A stretch of DNA of 64,000 nucleotides from the NCBI GenBank assembly GCA_036490215.1, contig DASXEH010000077.1, positions 62,001-126,000 on the forward strand. The letters are read 5' to 3'. The stretch comes from JASHSH01 sp036490215. GTDB taxonomy: Bacteria > Pseudomonadota > Alphaproteobacteria > Rhodospirillales > Magnetospirillaceae. Below are positions 1-8,163 of this stretch, one piece after another. Under the pieces are notes generated by a model. The model made no database searches, had not been told where the DNA came from, and saw nothing but the letters and a program-made list of their open reading frames with translations. Within the stretch, counting starts at the first letter, position 1; the number at the start of each line of letters is the position of its first letter. The position numbers and the translations under genes were made by a program.

Positions 1-666
1 GCCACGCCGGCAATAGCCGCGCCATAGCATCTCGAACAGACCGGTCTGCGGAAATTTCGGCGCGCCCTGGGTGCCGCCGTTCTTGGGATCGATCATGCGC
101 AGCAGCGAGCCGGCGGCAATATCGAGTGCGGTGTTGGTCAGTGCCTCGCCGCCGCTGGGTCGTGCGTTCTCGGCCAAGCCCACACGCAGCGCTTCGACAT
201 TGCCGGCCACATTGTCGGGCTTGTTCGTGAAGGTGTCGGACAGTGCCGTCAGCACCTGGGCGAAACCGGGCCGGCCATAACGAGGCTGCGGCGGAAAATA
301 GGTGCCGCCCCAGAACGGCTCGGCCTTGGGTGTCAGGAACATGGTCAGCGGCCAGCCGCCATGTTCGCCGATCAGGGCCAGCGCCGATTGATAGATCGCG
401 TCGATATCAGGCCGTTCCTCGCGATCGACCTTGATCGGAATGAAGTGATCGTTCATCAGCGCGGCGATGGATGGGTCCTCGAAGGACTCGTGGGCCATCA
501 CATGGCACCAATGGCAGGCCGCATAACCGACGCTGAGCAGGATCGGCTTGTTCTGCGTCTTGGCCTCGGCCAGCGCCGCCTCGCCCCAGGGCCGCCAATG
601 GACCGGGTTGTCCTTGTGCTGCAATAGATAGGGGCTGGTTTCCTGGTCGAGCAGGTTGCGGCTCAA
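1..666 (-). CDS. DUF255 / thioredoxin-fold domain protein (YyaL-type), N-terminal 222 residues
   Basis: The gene runs off the left edge; only the N-terminal part is present. The product begins MSRNLLDQETSPYLLQHKDN and continues with NPVHWRPWGEAAL, then GYAACHWCHVMAHESFED, which is the thioredoxin-like CxxC (ACHWC) motif of the DUF255 family (SSP411/YyaL). Later segments (VDREERPD, GGWPLTMFLTP, GGTYFPP) are also hallmarks of that family. Full members are about 650-700 residues with a C-terminal six-hairpin glycosidase-like domain, which would lie outside the window. The start is a TTG preceded by an AAGGAAAA ribosome-binding site; no ATG is available upstream in frame. The biochemical role of the family is not settled. 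Confident in family, less so in function. Confidence 0.9.
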   Translation of the reverse strand, partial: MSRNLLDQETSPYLLQHKDNPVHWRPWGEAALAEAKTQNKPILLSVGYAACHWCHVMAHESFEDPSIAALMNDHFIPIKVDREERPDIDAIYQSALALIGEHGGWPLTMFLTPKAEPFWGGTYFPPQPRYGRPGFAQVLTALSDTFTNKPDNVAGNVEALRVGLAENARPSGGEALTNTALDIAAGSLLRMIDPKNGGTQGAPKFPQTGLFEMLWRGYCRRG

Positions 667-781
667 GGTTTTTCCTTTGTCTTTATGCCGGGAGGCTGGT
701 TGCGGAGCAGCGGTCTCCTGCTTAGTTTGTCATGGATCGGCGGGTTTACAACTGCCGTGGGATTGCGGCGGGAGGCACGGC

Positions 782-1036
782 GTGAAGATCAAATTCGATA
801 TCGACTGCACGCCGGAAGAGGCCCGCGCGTTTCTCGGCCTGCCCGATGTGGCGCCGTTGCAATCGGCGATGATGGAAGAGGTCGAGAAGCGCATGAGGGC
901 GGGGCTCGACGCGATGTCGCCCGAGGCGCTGCTCAAGACCTGGCTGCCGGCCGGGATGCAGAATCTCGAAGAGATGCAGAAGATGTTCTGGTCGCGCTTC
1001 GGCGGCGCCGGCCAGTGGACCGATAAGGACAAGTGA
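782..1036 (+). CDS. Small DUF6489-like protein
   Basis: An 84-residue protein starting at a GTG with sequence VKIKFDIDCTPEEARAFLGL. It is acidic and predicted largely helical after a short beta strand, with no signal peptide or membrane segment. The N-terminal pattern (K-x-x-x-D-C-T-P-E-E-A-R-x-F-x-G-L-P-D-V) matches what I recall as the alphaproteobacterial DUF6489 family, for which no function is known. The stop codon overlaps the GTG of the downstream ferredoxin-like gene by four bases (GTGA), so the two are probably co-translated. Longer readings starting upstream would need poor initiation contexts and are rejected. Confidence 0.75.
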   Translation: MKIKFDIDCTPEEARAFLGLPDVAPLQSAMMEEVEKRMRAGLDAMSPEALLKTWLPAGMQNLEEMQKMFWSRFGGAGQWTDKDK

Positions 1037-1419
1037 ACCCGATGGGCAGTTTGCCTTCCGATCCCGCGCCCTATTACCGCCTGCATGTGTTCGCCTGTAC
1101 CAACCGCCGCGCCGATGGTCATCCGCGCGGCAGTTGTGCGGCGCGGGGTGCGGAAGACTTGCGCGACTACATGAAGAAGAAGGCGCGCGAGCTGGGCATC
1201 GACGGCGCGCGCATCAACTCGGCCGGTTGTCTCGACCGCTGCGAGCTGGGGCCGACGATGGTGATCTATCCGGAAGGCGTCTGGTACCACTACGACACGC
1301 CAGCGGATATCGACGAGATCCTCACCACCCATGTCAAGAACGGCGGGCGTGTCGAGCGGCTGATGATGAAGCCCGAAGACGGGCCGCCGAAGAAAGAGAA
1401 GCTCGCCGCGAAGGGGTGA
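1033..1419 (+). CDS. (2Fe-2S) ferredoxin domain protein, thioredoxin-like type
   Basis: A 128-residue protein with four cysteines arranged as C-T-N-R-R followed 13 residues later by S-C-A-A-R-G, then INSAGCLDRCELGPTMVIYP. This C-x12-C ... C-x3-C layout with the CLDRCELGP motif is that of thioredoxin-like [2Fe-2S] ferredoxins. They are single-cluster electron carriers in the cytoplasm. GTG 1033 overlaps the upstream stop codon; an ATG at 1042 is an alternative start. The lysine-rich tail (about residues 112-128) is outside the ferredoxin fold. Partner proteins cannot be inferred beyond the coupled DUF6489-like gene. Confidence 0.85.
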   Translation: MNPMGSLPSDPAPYYRLHVFACTNRRADGHPRGSCAARGAEDLRDYMKKKARELGIDGARINSAGCLDRCELGPTMVIYPEGVWYHYDTPADIDEILTTHVKNGGRVERLMMKPEDGPPKKEKLAAKG

Positions 1420-1422
1420 GGC

Positions 1423-1752
1423 TTATTCCATTAAAGCGAGGAAGGTCACGATACCCCGGCTGAGCCGCCTGAGATCGGTCTCGCTCAGCCGACCGATTTG
1501 TGCACCCAATTTTCCCCGGGGAACCGTTGTGATTTTATCGATCATGATGCGTGAGGTCGCGCGCAAGCCGTTGCTGGCGCTAGGCGCGACCTCCAGTCGC
1601 AAGAGGGGCGCGTCGGTCGGGTCCGTCGTGAATGGGCAGATCGTGATCGAGTCGCGCGTATCGAAGCGGTCGGATTGGACAATGACGATAGGGCGAGGCT
1701 TTCCGGCGTAATCGGGGCCACCGGAGACCGTCCAGATCTCGCCGCGCTTCAT
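1423..1752 (-). CDS. MazF/PemK-type endoribonuclease toxin
   Basis: A 109-residue protein starting MKRGEIWTVSGGPDYAGKPR, the classic MazF/PemK start in which the R-G-E-I-W strand and the G-K-P-R-P-x-V-I-V strand flank the RNA-binding groove. ICPFTTDPTDAPLLR and the later SRIMIDKITTVPR carry the remaining conserved strands. The ATG overlaps the stop of the upstream antitoxin gene as ATGA, so the toxin is translated second, as is usual for mazEF. The family cleaves single-stranded mRNA at short motifs; the specificity here cannot be read from sequence. Full length, no visible defect. Confidence 0.9.
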   Translation of the reverse strand: MKRGEIWTVSGGPDYAGKPRPIVIVQSDRFDTRDSITICPFTTDPTDAPLLRLEVAPSASNGLRATSRIMIDKITTVPRGKLGAQIGRLSETDLRRLSRGIVTFLALME

Positions 1753-1994
1753 CCAATCTTGATTTCGGAAATCGCGTCGATGAAGGCCTGATCCTCTGCC
1801 GCGAACCGGCTTTCGGCGATCAATCGGCATTGGCGCTTAGCCTCTGCCGCGAACTTCGGCGAGCGTGTATCCGGCACCCAGATTTGCACCGGCCGCAGCC
1901 CTTGCGCGCGCAGACGCACGCGATGGGCGCGGACCTTATCGCGTGAGGTCGTGGCCTTCGATCGGGTCGGCTTGCGCTTCGAGGAAGATGGCAT
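1749..1994 (-). CDS. MazE-family antitoxin (DUF3018)
   Basis: An 81-residue basic protein with the DUF3018 signature KVRAHRVRLRAQGLRPVQIW followed by VPDTRSPKFAAEA and AAEDQAFIDAI. Members of this family pair with MazF/PemK toxins, and the toxin gene overlaps its stop codon. The N-terminal Lys/Ser-rich stretch is likely disordered. ATG 1994 has a GGGA about six bases upstream and is preferred; ATG 2006 in the same frame would place the ribosome-binding region inside the palindrome at 2008-2021. The pair is probably autoregulated through that palindrome. Confidence 0.87.
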   Translation of the reverse strand: MPSSSKRKPTRSKATTSRDKVRAHRVRLRAQGLRPVQIWVPDTRSPKFAAEAKRQCRLIAESRFAAEDQAFIDAISEIKIG

Positions 1995-2007
1995 CGGCAA
2001 TCCCATT

Positions 2008-2021
2008 GGTTACATGTAACC
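2008..2021. promoter_or_regulatory. Perfect 14-bp palindrome upstream of the MazE-type antitoxin gene
   Basis: GGTTACATGTAACC is its own reverse complement. It lies 2 bases before the upstream candidate ATG and 13 bases before the preferred ATG of the antitoxin, where an autoregulatory operator would be expected. It also lies in the short gap before mnmE (start 2082). Operator function is inferred from position and symmetry only. Confidence 0.6.
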
Positions 2022-2081
2022 TAGTCTTTCGCCCCTCGCAAAGCAAGACGAGGACGGCGGAGCGCGCTATATGGTGACGCC

Positions 2082-3416
2082 ATGGCCTCGTCTGCATCCA
2101 CCATCTTCGCGCTCGCCAGCGCGCCGGGGAAATCCGGCGTGGCGGTGTTTCGCATCTCGGGCGTGAAAGCCGCAGCGGCGCTTGAAGCGTTGACCAGCGA
2201 GCCACTGCCCGACGCACGTCGTCTCGTGCGCGCGGTGGTACGTGACGCGCGTGGCGAGATCATCGATGACGGGCTGGTGGCGTGGTTTCCGAAGCCGCAC
2301 AGCTTCACCGGCGAAGACGTGGTCGAGCTGCATCTCCATGGCGGCCGCGCCGTCGCGAATGCGCTGGGCGATGCACTTGTCACACAAGGCCTGCGCCCGG
2401 CCGAGCCCGGCGAGTTCAGCCGCCGCGCCTTCATTGCCGGTAAGCTCGATCTGACGCGCGCCGAAGGCATCGCCGACCTCGTCGATGCCGAGACGGCGGC
2501 ACAGCGGCGTCAGGCGCTGCGACAGATGGGCGGCGCGTTGGCGACGATCGTCGAAGGCTGGCGCGGGCGGCTGTTGCGGGCGCAAGCGCATATCGAAGCC
2601 GAGATCGATTTCGTGGAAGATGGATTGCCGCAAGAATTAGGCGTTGAGGCGAAGGGCGTGCTGACGCGCCTGGCCGATGAGATGGCCAAGAGCCTGGCCG
2701 ATCAACGGCGCGGCGAACGGCTGCGCGACGGGTTCCAGGTGGTGCTGCTCGGTCCACCAAATGTCGGAAAATCAAGTATAATCAATAAACTAGCAGGACG
2801 TGACGCGGCGATTGTCGCGGCCAGCGCCGGCACCACGCGCGATGTGATCGAGGTGCATCTCGATCTTGGCGGCTTCCCGGTCACCATCGCCGACACCGCT
2901 GGGCTGCGCGAGGCCGAGGGCGAAGTGGAAGCCGAGGGCATCCGTCGCAGCCGCAGCCGCGCCGAGGATGCCGACCTGCGGCTCGTCGTGTTCGACGCGA
3001 CCGCACTGCCGCGCCTCGACCCGGAAGCGCGCGCGATGCTCGGGCCCAATGCGATTGCGCTCTTCAACAAGCGTGATGTGGCCGCTGGCATGTTGCCCGA
3101 ATCCCTCGATGGCGCCGGCGTTCTCGCACTCTCGGCCAAGACCGGCCTCGGCTTCGATTCGCTGGTCTCGACCATCGCCACCAAGGCGTCCGATGCGCTG
3201 GAGGCCGGCGGTGCGGCGGTGCTGACCCGGGCGCGGCATCGCGCGGCGGTCACCCAGGCGGAAATAGCTTTGCGCCAGGCTTTGCGCGCCGCTCTTCCCG
3301 AACTGGTGGCAGAAGATGTAAGACATGCCGCCGACGCGCTGGGACGAATTACCGGGCGCATCGATATTGAAGAGATGCTGGACGTCATTTTTCGTGAGTT
3401 CTGCATCGGTAAGTGA
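2082..3416 (+). CDS. mnmE: tRNA uridine-5-carboxymethylaminomethyl modification GTPase MnmE
   Basis: A 444-residue protein, the normal MnmE length. It starts MASSASTIFALASAPGKSGV, the formyl-THF-binding N-terminal domain, followed by the helical domain. The inserted G domain has GPPNVGKSS at residues 224-232 (G1), DTAGLRE (G3) and NKRD (G4), and the protein ends in the invariant C-I-G-K tail. With MnmG it installs the cmnm5 group on the wobble uridine of several tRNAs; mnmG follows directly downstream. The codons at the P-loop (about 2759-2799) are unusually AT-rich for this genome. Start chosen from family alignment; no doubt about identity. Confidence 0.98.
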   Translation: MASSASTIFALASAPGKSGVAVFRISGVKAAAALEALTSEPLPDARRLVRAVVRDARGEIIDDGLVAWFPKPHSFTGEDVVELHLHGGRAVANALGDALVTQGLRPAEPGEFSRRAFIAGKLDLTRAEGIADLVDAETAAQRRQALRQMGGALATIVEGWRGRLLRAQAHIEAEIDFVEDGLPQELGVEAKGVLTRLADEMAKSLADQRRGERLRDGFQVVLLGPPNVGKSSIINKLAGRDAAIVAASAGTTRDVIEVHLDLGGFPVTIADTAGLREAEGEVEAEGIRRSRSRAEDADLRLVVFDATALPRLDPEARAMLGPNAIALFNKRDVAAGMLPESLDGAGVLALSAKTGLGFDSLVSTIATKASDALEAGGAAVLTRARHRAAVTQAEIALRQALRAALPELVAEDVRHAADALGRITGRIDIEEMLDVIFREFCIGK

Positions 3417-3437
3417 CTGATTCAGGCTGATTTCCCG

Positions 3438-3461
3438 AAAATGTTTCACGTGAAACATTTT
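3438..3461. promoter_or_regulatory. parS centromere site between mnmE and mnmG
   Basis: The core TGTTTCACGTGAAACA at 3442-3457 is the consensus bacterial parS with no mismatch. Symmetry extends four bases on each side (AAAA...TTTT), giving a 24-bp perfect palindrome. ParB, encoded 3.4 kb downstream, would nucleate here for chromosome segregation. Confidence 0.95.
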
Positions 3462-3486
3462 CTCAGGTCGAGGCGCTAAGTCATTG

Positions 3487-5355
3487 ATGAGTGGGTTCGA
3501 TGTCATCGTGGTGGGGGGTGGACATGCCGGCTGTGAAGCCGCTGCCGCCGCCGCGCGCCTGGGCGCCAAGACCATGCTGCTGACCCAGAAGCGCGACACG
3601 ATCGGCGCGATGAGCTGCAACCCCTCGATCGGCGGCCTGGCCAAGGGCCAGCTGGTGCGTGAGATCGATGCGCTCGACGGGCTGATGGGCCGGGTGGCCG
3701 ATGCCGGCGGCATCCAGTTCCGCATGCTCAACGCGAGTAAAGGCCCCGCCGTCCGGGGTCCGCGCGCCCAGGCTGATCGTAAACTCTACAAGCGCGCGAT
3801 GGCCGAAGCTTTGGCTGCTACCGCCAATCTTTCCGTCATGGAAGGTTCGGCGGAAGACCTGGTGGTCGAACAGGGCCGGGTGTCGGCCGTGGTGCTGGGG
3901 ACGGGCGAGACGATCTCAACCGGCGCCGTGGTGCTGACCACTGGTACGTTCCTGTCGGGCCTGATCCATATCGGCGAAATCAAGATTCCCGCCGGCCGAA
4001 TGGGCGACGCGCCCAGCCTCGGCCTCTCCAAGACCCTGGCACGGCTCGATTTCCCGCTGGGGCGGTTGAAGACCGGCACGCCCTGCCGCCTCGACGGCCG
4101 CACCATCGACTGGGCCAGCCTCGACATGCAGCCGGGTGACGATCCACCGCGGCCATTCTCCTATCTGACCGAGCGGATCACCACGCCCCAGATCCAGTGC
4201 GGCATCACCTCCACCACACCGGCCGGCCACGCGCTGATCCGCGCCAATCTGCATCGCGCGCCGATGTATTCGGGCCAGATCGGCTCGGTGGGGCCGCGCT
4301 ATTGCCCCTCGATCGAGGACAAGGTGGTCCGCTTCGCCGACCGCGAACGCCATCAGATCTTCCTCGAACCCGAGGGCTTGGACGACGACACGGTCTATCC
4401 GAACGGCATTTCGACCTCGCTGCCCGAAGAGGTGCAGCGTGAACTCCTCACCCATATCCCGGGCCTGGAAAATTCTGTGATGCTGCGGCCAGGCTATGCG
4501 ATCGAATACGACTATGTCGATCCGCGCGCGCTGGGGCCGAGCCTCGAAACCCGTGCGGTGCAGGGTCTGTTCTTCGCCGGCCAGATCAATGGCACCACTG
4601 GCTACGAAGAGGCGGCGGCCCAGGGGATTCTCGCCGGGATCAATGCCGCCAAGCGCGCCGGCGGCGGCGAAGCGTTTATCCTGGATCGTGCCGATGCCTA
4701 TATCGGCGTGCTGGTTGACGACCTGATCACGCGCGGCACCAGCGAGCCCTATCGGATGTTCACCTCGCGCGCCGAGTACCGGCTGCTGCTGCGCGCCGAC
4801 AATGCCGATCTGCGCCTGACACCCAAGGGCATCGCCACTGGTGTCGTCGGATCGCGCCGCGCCGAGGCTTTCGCCACCAAGCGCGCCGCGCTCGAAGCCG
4901 GGCACGCGTTGATGGATGGGCTTGATGCCACACCCGACGCGCTGCGCGGCCAGGGCGTTGCCGCCAACCGTGACGGTGTCCGTCGGTCTGCGTTCGACCT
5001 GCTGCGTCAGCCCGATGTGGAATGGGCGCAGCTTGCCGCCATCTGGCCGGCGCTGAACGACCTCACTCCCGATGTCGCCGAGCAGTTGGAGATCGAAGGC
5101 CGCTATGCCGGCTACCTCGAACGCCAGGATGCCGACATCGCGTCGTTCCGTCGTGACGAGGGCATGGCGATCCCGGCCGATCTCGACTTCGCGCAAGTGG
5201 GTGGACTCTCGACCGAGATTCGCACCAAGCTGACCCAGGCGCGGCCGGCAACTTTGGGGGCGGCTGGCCGTATCCCGGGGGTGACGCCGGCAGCGTTGGT
5301 GGCGGTACTCGCTTATGTGAAACGTCGCGCCGGCGACAAGACCCGCGCCGCCTAA
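3487..5355 (+). CDS. mnmG: tRNA uridine-5-carboxymethylaminomethyl modification enzyme MnmG (GidA)
   Basis: A 622-residue FAD protein. The dinucleotide-binding fold VVGGGHAGCEAAAAAARLGA is at the N-terminus, followed by MSCNPSIGGLAKGQLVREID and GTFLSGLIHIG, all family signatures. SRAEYRLLLRADNADLRLT in the C-terminal third is the GidA signature 2 region. It partners with MnmE using FAD, methylene-THF and glycine or ammonium. ATG 3487 is chosen over an in-frame TTG three bases upstream. It is separated from mnmE by the first parS site and is probably transcribed with mnmE and rsmG. Confidence 0.98.
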   Translation: MSGFDVIVVGGGHAGCEAAAAAARLGAKTMLLTQKRDTIGAMSCNPSIGGLAKGQLVREIDALDGLMGRVADAGGIQFRMLNASKGPAVRGPRAQADRKLYKRAMAEALAATANLSVMEGSAEDLVVEQGRVSAVVLGTGETISTGAVVLTTGTFLSGLIHIGEIKIPAGRMGDAPSLGLSKTLARLDFPLGRLKTGTPCRLDGRTIDWASLDMQPGDDPPRPFSYLTERITTPQIQCGITSTTPAGHALIRANLHRAPMYSGQIGSVGPRYCPSIEDKVVRFADRERHQIFLEPEGLDDDTVYPNGISTSLPEEVQRELLTHIPGLENSVMLRPGYAIEYDYVDPRALGPSLETRAVQGLFFAGQINGTTGYEEAAAQGILAGINAAKRAGGGEAFILDRADAYIGVLVDDLITRGTSEPYRMFTSRAEYRLLLRADNADLRLTPKGIATGVVGSRRAEAFATKRAALEAGHALMDGLDATPDALRGQGVAANRDGVRRSAFDLLRQPDVEWAQLAAIWPALNDLTPDVAEQLEIEGRYAGYLERQDADIASFRRDEGMAIPADLDFAQVGGLSTEIRTKLTQARPATLGAAGRIPGVTPAALVAVLAYVKRRAGDKTRAA

Positions 5356-5400
5356 GAGAAATCAGATCGCCCCCAACAAAGAAGTAAGAGGACACATTCA

Positions 5401-6033
5401 ATGGCCCAGTTCCGGCAACGCGATTTCGCCGCCGCCGTTCATGTTTCACGTGAAACAATGGGCATGTTCGAAACTTACGTGAAGCTGCTCGAACAATGGC
5501 AGCCCAAGGTCAACCTGATCGGCGCATCGACGTTCCCGGACCTTTGGAATCGCCATATGCTTGATTCTGCTCAGGTTTTTCCATTTTTGCCCGAAGGTCA
5601 GGTCCTCGATGCCGGCTCCGGCGCTGGTTTTCCGGGCTTGGTGCTGGGCATCATGGCGACCGAAGATGAAAACCGCGGCCCGATCCATCTCGTGGAATCG
5701 GATGGCCGTAAATGCGCTTTTCTCGAAGAAGTCATCAAAGAGACCGGCGCCAAGGCGATCATCCATAATGAGCGGATCGAGGCGATGACGCCCTTCCCGG
5801 TTGCCGCCGTGACCGCCCGCGCGCTGGCGCCGCTCGACCGGCTGCTGCCGCTCCTCGAGAACTTCCTGGTGCAGCCCGACGCGCACGGCTTCTTCTTCAA
5901 GGGCAAGGGCGCCAACGACGAATTGACCGAGGCGCGCAAAGACTGGAGTATGAACGTCGAGCGGATCCAGAGCGTAACGGATCCCACCGGCGTGCTTCTG
6001 CATCTCACCGAGGTCAAACGTGGCCGCAGCTGA
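5401..6033 (+). CDS. rsmG: 16S rRNA (guanine-N7) methyltransferase RsmG (GidB)
   Basis: A 210-residue class I methyltransferase. The SAM-binding loop VLDAGSGAGFPGLVLG begins near residue 69 (G72-S-G-A-G-F-P-G). Upstream are YVKLLEQWQPKVNLIG and WNRHMLDSAQ, both RsmG hallmarks. It methylates G527 of 16S rRNA. Residues 14-19 (H-V-S-R-E-T) are encoded by a perfect parS site, a known alphaproteobacterial peculiarity. An AAGAGG ribosome-binding site lies about ten bases before the ATG. The 3' end overlaps the parA GTG start by 14 bases. Confidence 0.98.
   Translation: MAQFRQRDFAAAVHVSRETMGMFETYVKLLEQWQPKVNLIGASTFPDLWNRHMLDSAQVFPFLPEGQVLDAGSGAGFPGLVLGIMATEDENRGPIHLVESDGRKCAFLEEVIKETGAKAIIHNERIEAMTPFPVAAVTARALAPLDRLLPLLENFLVQPDAHGFFFKGKGANDELTEARKDWSMNVERIQSVTDPTGVLLHLTEVKRGRS
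5442..5457. promoter_or_regulatory. parS centromere site inside rsmG
   Basis: TGTTTCACGTGAAACA is a perfect consensus parS and is in the coding region of rsmG, specifying part of H-V-S-R-E-T. Placement of a parS in the first codons of rsmG is common in alphaproteobacteria. It lies 1985 bp downstream of the start of the other core site. Confidence 0.95.
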
Positions 6034-6823
6034 CGCGCCTTCCCCCTCCGCGCCGCGCATCATCGCCATCGCCAACCAAAAGGGCGGCGTCGGCAAGACC
6101 ACGACCGCGATCAATCTCGCGACGGCCATGGCCGCGACGAAGAAGAGCGTGCTGATCATCGATCTCGATCCGCAAGGCAATGCCAGCACCGGGCTCGGCA
6201 TCGACCGCAAGGACCGCGTCACCAACACTTATCATCTGCTGACCGGCGAGGCCGAGTTGAAGGACGCCGCGCGTCCCACCGGCATTCCCGATCTCGATAT
6301 AGTGCCGTCGAATTCCGATCTCGCCGGGGCCGAGGTTGAGTTGGTCGACGCCGAAGAGCGCGAATATCGCCTCAAGCTCGCGCTCGCCGGCACCCAGGGC
6401 TACGACTACATCCTGGTCGATTGCCCGCCTGGGCTGACGCTGCTGATGCTCAACGCGCTGGTCGCGGCGCAAGCGGTGCTCGTGCCATTGCAGTGTGAGT
6501 TTTTGGCACTCGACGGTGTGTCGCAGGTGGTGCAGACGATCGAGCGCGTGCAGAAAAACTTCAACCCGTCACTCACGCTGCACGGCATCTTGCTCACCAT
6601 GTATGACGCGCGCACCAATCTCTCCGACATGGTGGCTGCCGATGTGCGCGGCTATTTCGGCGCCAAGGTTTACGAGACGGTGATCCCGCGCAATGTGCGC
6701 GTCTCGGAAGCGCCCAGCCATGGCAAGCCGGTGTTGCTCTACGACTACCGCAGCGCCGGGTCCGAGGCCTATATCAACCTCGCCGGCGAAGTGTTGAAGC
6801 GCGAGCGGGAGATGACCGCGTGA
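6020..6823 (+). CDS. parA: Chromosome-partitioning ATPase ParA (Soj)
   Basis: A 267-residue deviant Walker ATPase. The P-loop N-Q-K-G-G-V-G-K-T-T begins near residue 19 with the signature lysine at K21 and the catalytic lysine K26. Walker A-prime (LIIDLDPQGNASTGLG) and the B region (YDYILVDCPPGLTLLML) follow. ParA forms ATP-dependent dimers on nucleoid DNA and is stimulated by ParB-parS to segregate the origin. The GTG start lies within the last codons of rsmG, and its stop overlaps the parB GTG as GTGA, so rsmG-parA-parB are translationally coupled. Confidence 0.98.
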   Translation: MAAADAPSPSAPRIIAIANQKGGVGKTTTAINLATAMAATKKSVLIIDLDPQGNASTGLGIDRKDRVTNTYHLLTGEAELKDAARPTGIPDLDIVPSNSDLAGAEVELVDAEEREYRLKLALAGTQGYDYILVDCPPGLTLLMLNALVAAQAVLVPLQCEFLALDGVSQVVQTIERVQKNFNPSLTLHGILLTMYDARTNLSDMVAADVRGYFGAKVYETVIPRNVRVSEAPSHGKPVLLYDYRSAGSEAYINLAGEVLKREREMTA

Positions 6824-7782
6824 GCCCCGCGGACGGCCCGAAGAAACCGCTGCGCGGTTTAGGCCGCGGCTTGTCTGCGCTGATGGGCGATGTCAGCGCC
6901 CCGCCGGTGCCGACCACGCCGCCCGCATCGAGTCCGGCCGCCGCCAGTGCTGCACCGGCGCCTGCGCCAAACTCCGCCGACGCCGCGCGCGGTCTGCGCC
7001 AATTGCCGACGATCAGCCTCAAGCCCGGTAAGTTCCAGCCGCGCCGCCATTTCGACGAAGCGGCGATCAAAGGCCTGGCCGAGTCGCTCAAGAACCAGGG
7101 CATGCTGCAGCCGATCCTGGTGCGGAAACTCGGCGCCAGCGAGACCTACGAGATCATTGCCGGCGAGCGACGCTGGCGCGCGGCGCAGGCCGCCGGTCTG
7201 CACGAAGTGCCAGTGCTGGTGCGCACGCTCACCGATGCCGAAGCGCTCGAGATCGCGCTGGTCGAAAACCTGCAGCGCGAAGACCTCAACGCGATCGAAG
7301 AGGCCGAGGCCTATCGCCGCCTGATGGACGAGTTCGGCCACACCCAGGAAGCGCTGGCCCAGCATCTCGGTAAAAGCCGCAGTCATGTCGCCAACACGCT
7401 GCGCCTTCTGGTGCTGCCCGATGAGGTGAAGGCGATGCTGGAGCAGGGCAAACTCTCGCCCGGCCATGCGCGTGCGCTCCTCGTGGCCAATGATCCACTG
7501 GCGCTGGCGCACGAGATCATCGCCAAGAATCTCAGCGTGCGCGAAACCGAAGACCTGGTTAAACGCGAATCCACGCCCAACAAGGCGCAGCGCGCGGGCA
7601 AGAAGACGGTGCGCAAGATCGCCGATGCCGATGTGCGTGCGCTCGAACACGACCTCGCCACCAGCCTCGGTCTCGAGGTCGAGCTCAAGGTAAAGGGGCA
7701 GGGCGGCGAATTGCGCCTGCGCTACGCCACGCTCGACCAGCTCGACGGGCTGCTGACCAAGCTGGGGCAGGGGAAGCGGTAG
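6820..7782 (+). CDS. parB: Chromosome-partitioning CTPase ParB (Spo0J)
   Basis: A 320-residue ParB. The N-terminal ParA-interacting motif PLRGLGRGLSALMGD is present at about residues 9-23, followed by an Ala/Pro-rich linker. The CTP-binding boxes are GKFQPRRHF and GERRWRAA (from residue 115), then ENLQREDLNAIEEAEAY. The helix-turn-helix TQEALAQHLGKSRSHVANTL recognises parS, and the C-terminal dimerisation domain ends the protein. Both parS sites in this window match its expected target. It starts at a GTG overlapping the parA stop. Confidence 0.98.
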   Translation: MSPADGPKKPLRGLGRGLSALMGDVSAPPVPTTPPASSPAAASAAPAPAPNSADAARGLRQLPTISLKPGKFQPRRHFDEAAIKGLAESLKNQGMLQPILVRKLGASETYEIIAGERRWRAAQAAGLHEVPVLVRTLTDAEALEIALVENLQREDLNAIEEAEAYRRLMDEFGHTQEALAQHLGKSRSHVANTLRLLVLPDEVKAMLEQGKLSPGHARALLVANDPLALAHEIIAKNLSVRETEDLVKRESTPNKAQRAGKKTVRKIADADVRALEHDLATSLGLEVELKVKGQGGELRLRYATLDQLDGLLTKLGQGKR

Positions 7783-7785
7783 CCT

Positions 7786-8163
7786 CTACGCCGCCCGCTT
7801 CCGTGAAGGCCTGATCAAAACTTCGGCCGAAATGCCCAGCTTCTCATTTAGCCGGCGAATCATGGCGATCGACAGGCCGCGTTTGCGATTGAGCACCTCG
7901 GCGATCCGGGTGCGGCTACCGATGACACTTTCCAAGTCGCGACGCGTGAGGCCCTGCTGCTCCATCCGGAACAGAATCGCTTCCACCGGATCGGGCGGGT
8001 CCATCGGAAAGTGTTCCGATTCGTAGACGTCGATGAGCGTGGCCAGAACGTCCAGACGATCACCATTGGGCGTTCCCGCTTTCGAACCCCAAAGCCGCTC
8101 AATTTCCGTCAGTGCCCGCTCGTAGTCGGCCTTGGTGCGAATTGGTTTAACCTCAGTCGCCAT
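7786..8163 (-). CDS. HigA-family antitoxin with XRE-type helix-turn-helix
   Basis: A 125-residue protein. The N-terminal half (TKADYERALTEIERLW, then YESEHFPMDPPDPVEAILF) is the typical HigA antitoxin region. The C-terminal helix-turn-helix runs GLTRRDLESVIGSRTRIAEV then LNRKRGLSIAMIRRLNEKLG. It lies tail-to-tail with parB, three bases apart. Its start codon overlaps the end of a short HigB-like reading frame by 11 bases, the toxin-first order of higBA loci. Because the toxin looks truncated, this may be an orphan antitoxin still acting as a repressor. Confidence 0.85.
   Translation of the reverse strand: MATEVKPIRTKADYERALTEIERLWGSKAGTPNGDRLDVLATLIDVYESEHFPMDPPDPVEAILFRMEQQGLTRRDLESVIGSRTRIAEVLNRKRGLSIAMIRRLNEKLGISAEVLIRPSRKRAA

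Noticed and set aside
2777..2782. TATAAT inside mnmE as a promoter for mnmG or rsmG
   Set aside because: No -35-like sequence at 16-18 bp upstream (TCCACC is found), and the hexamer is explained by the local codon run.
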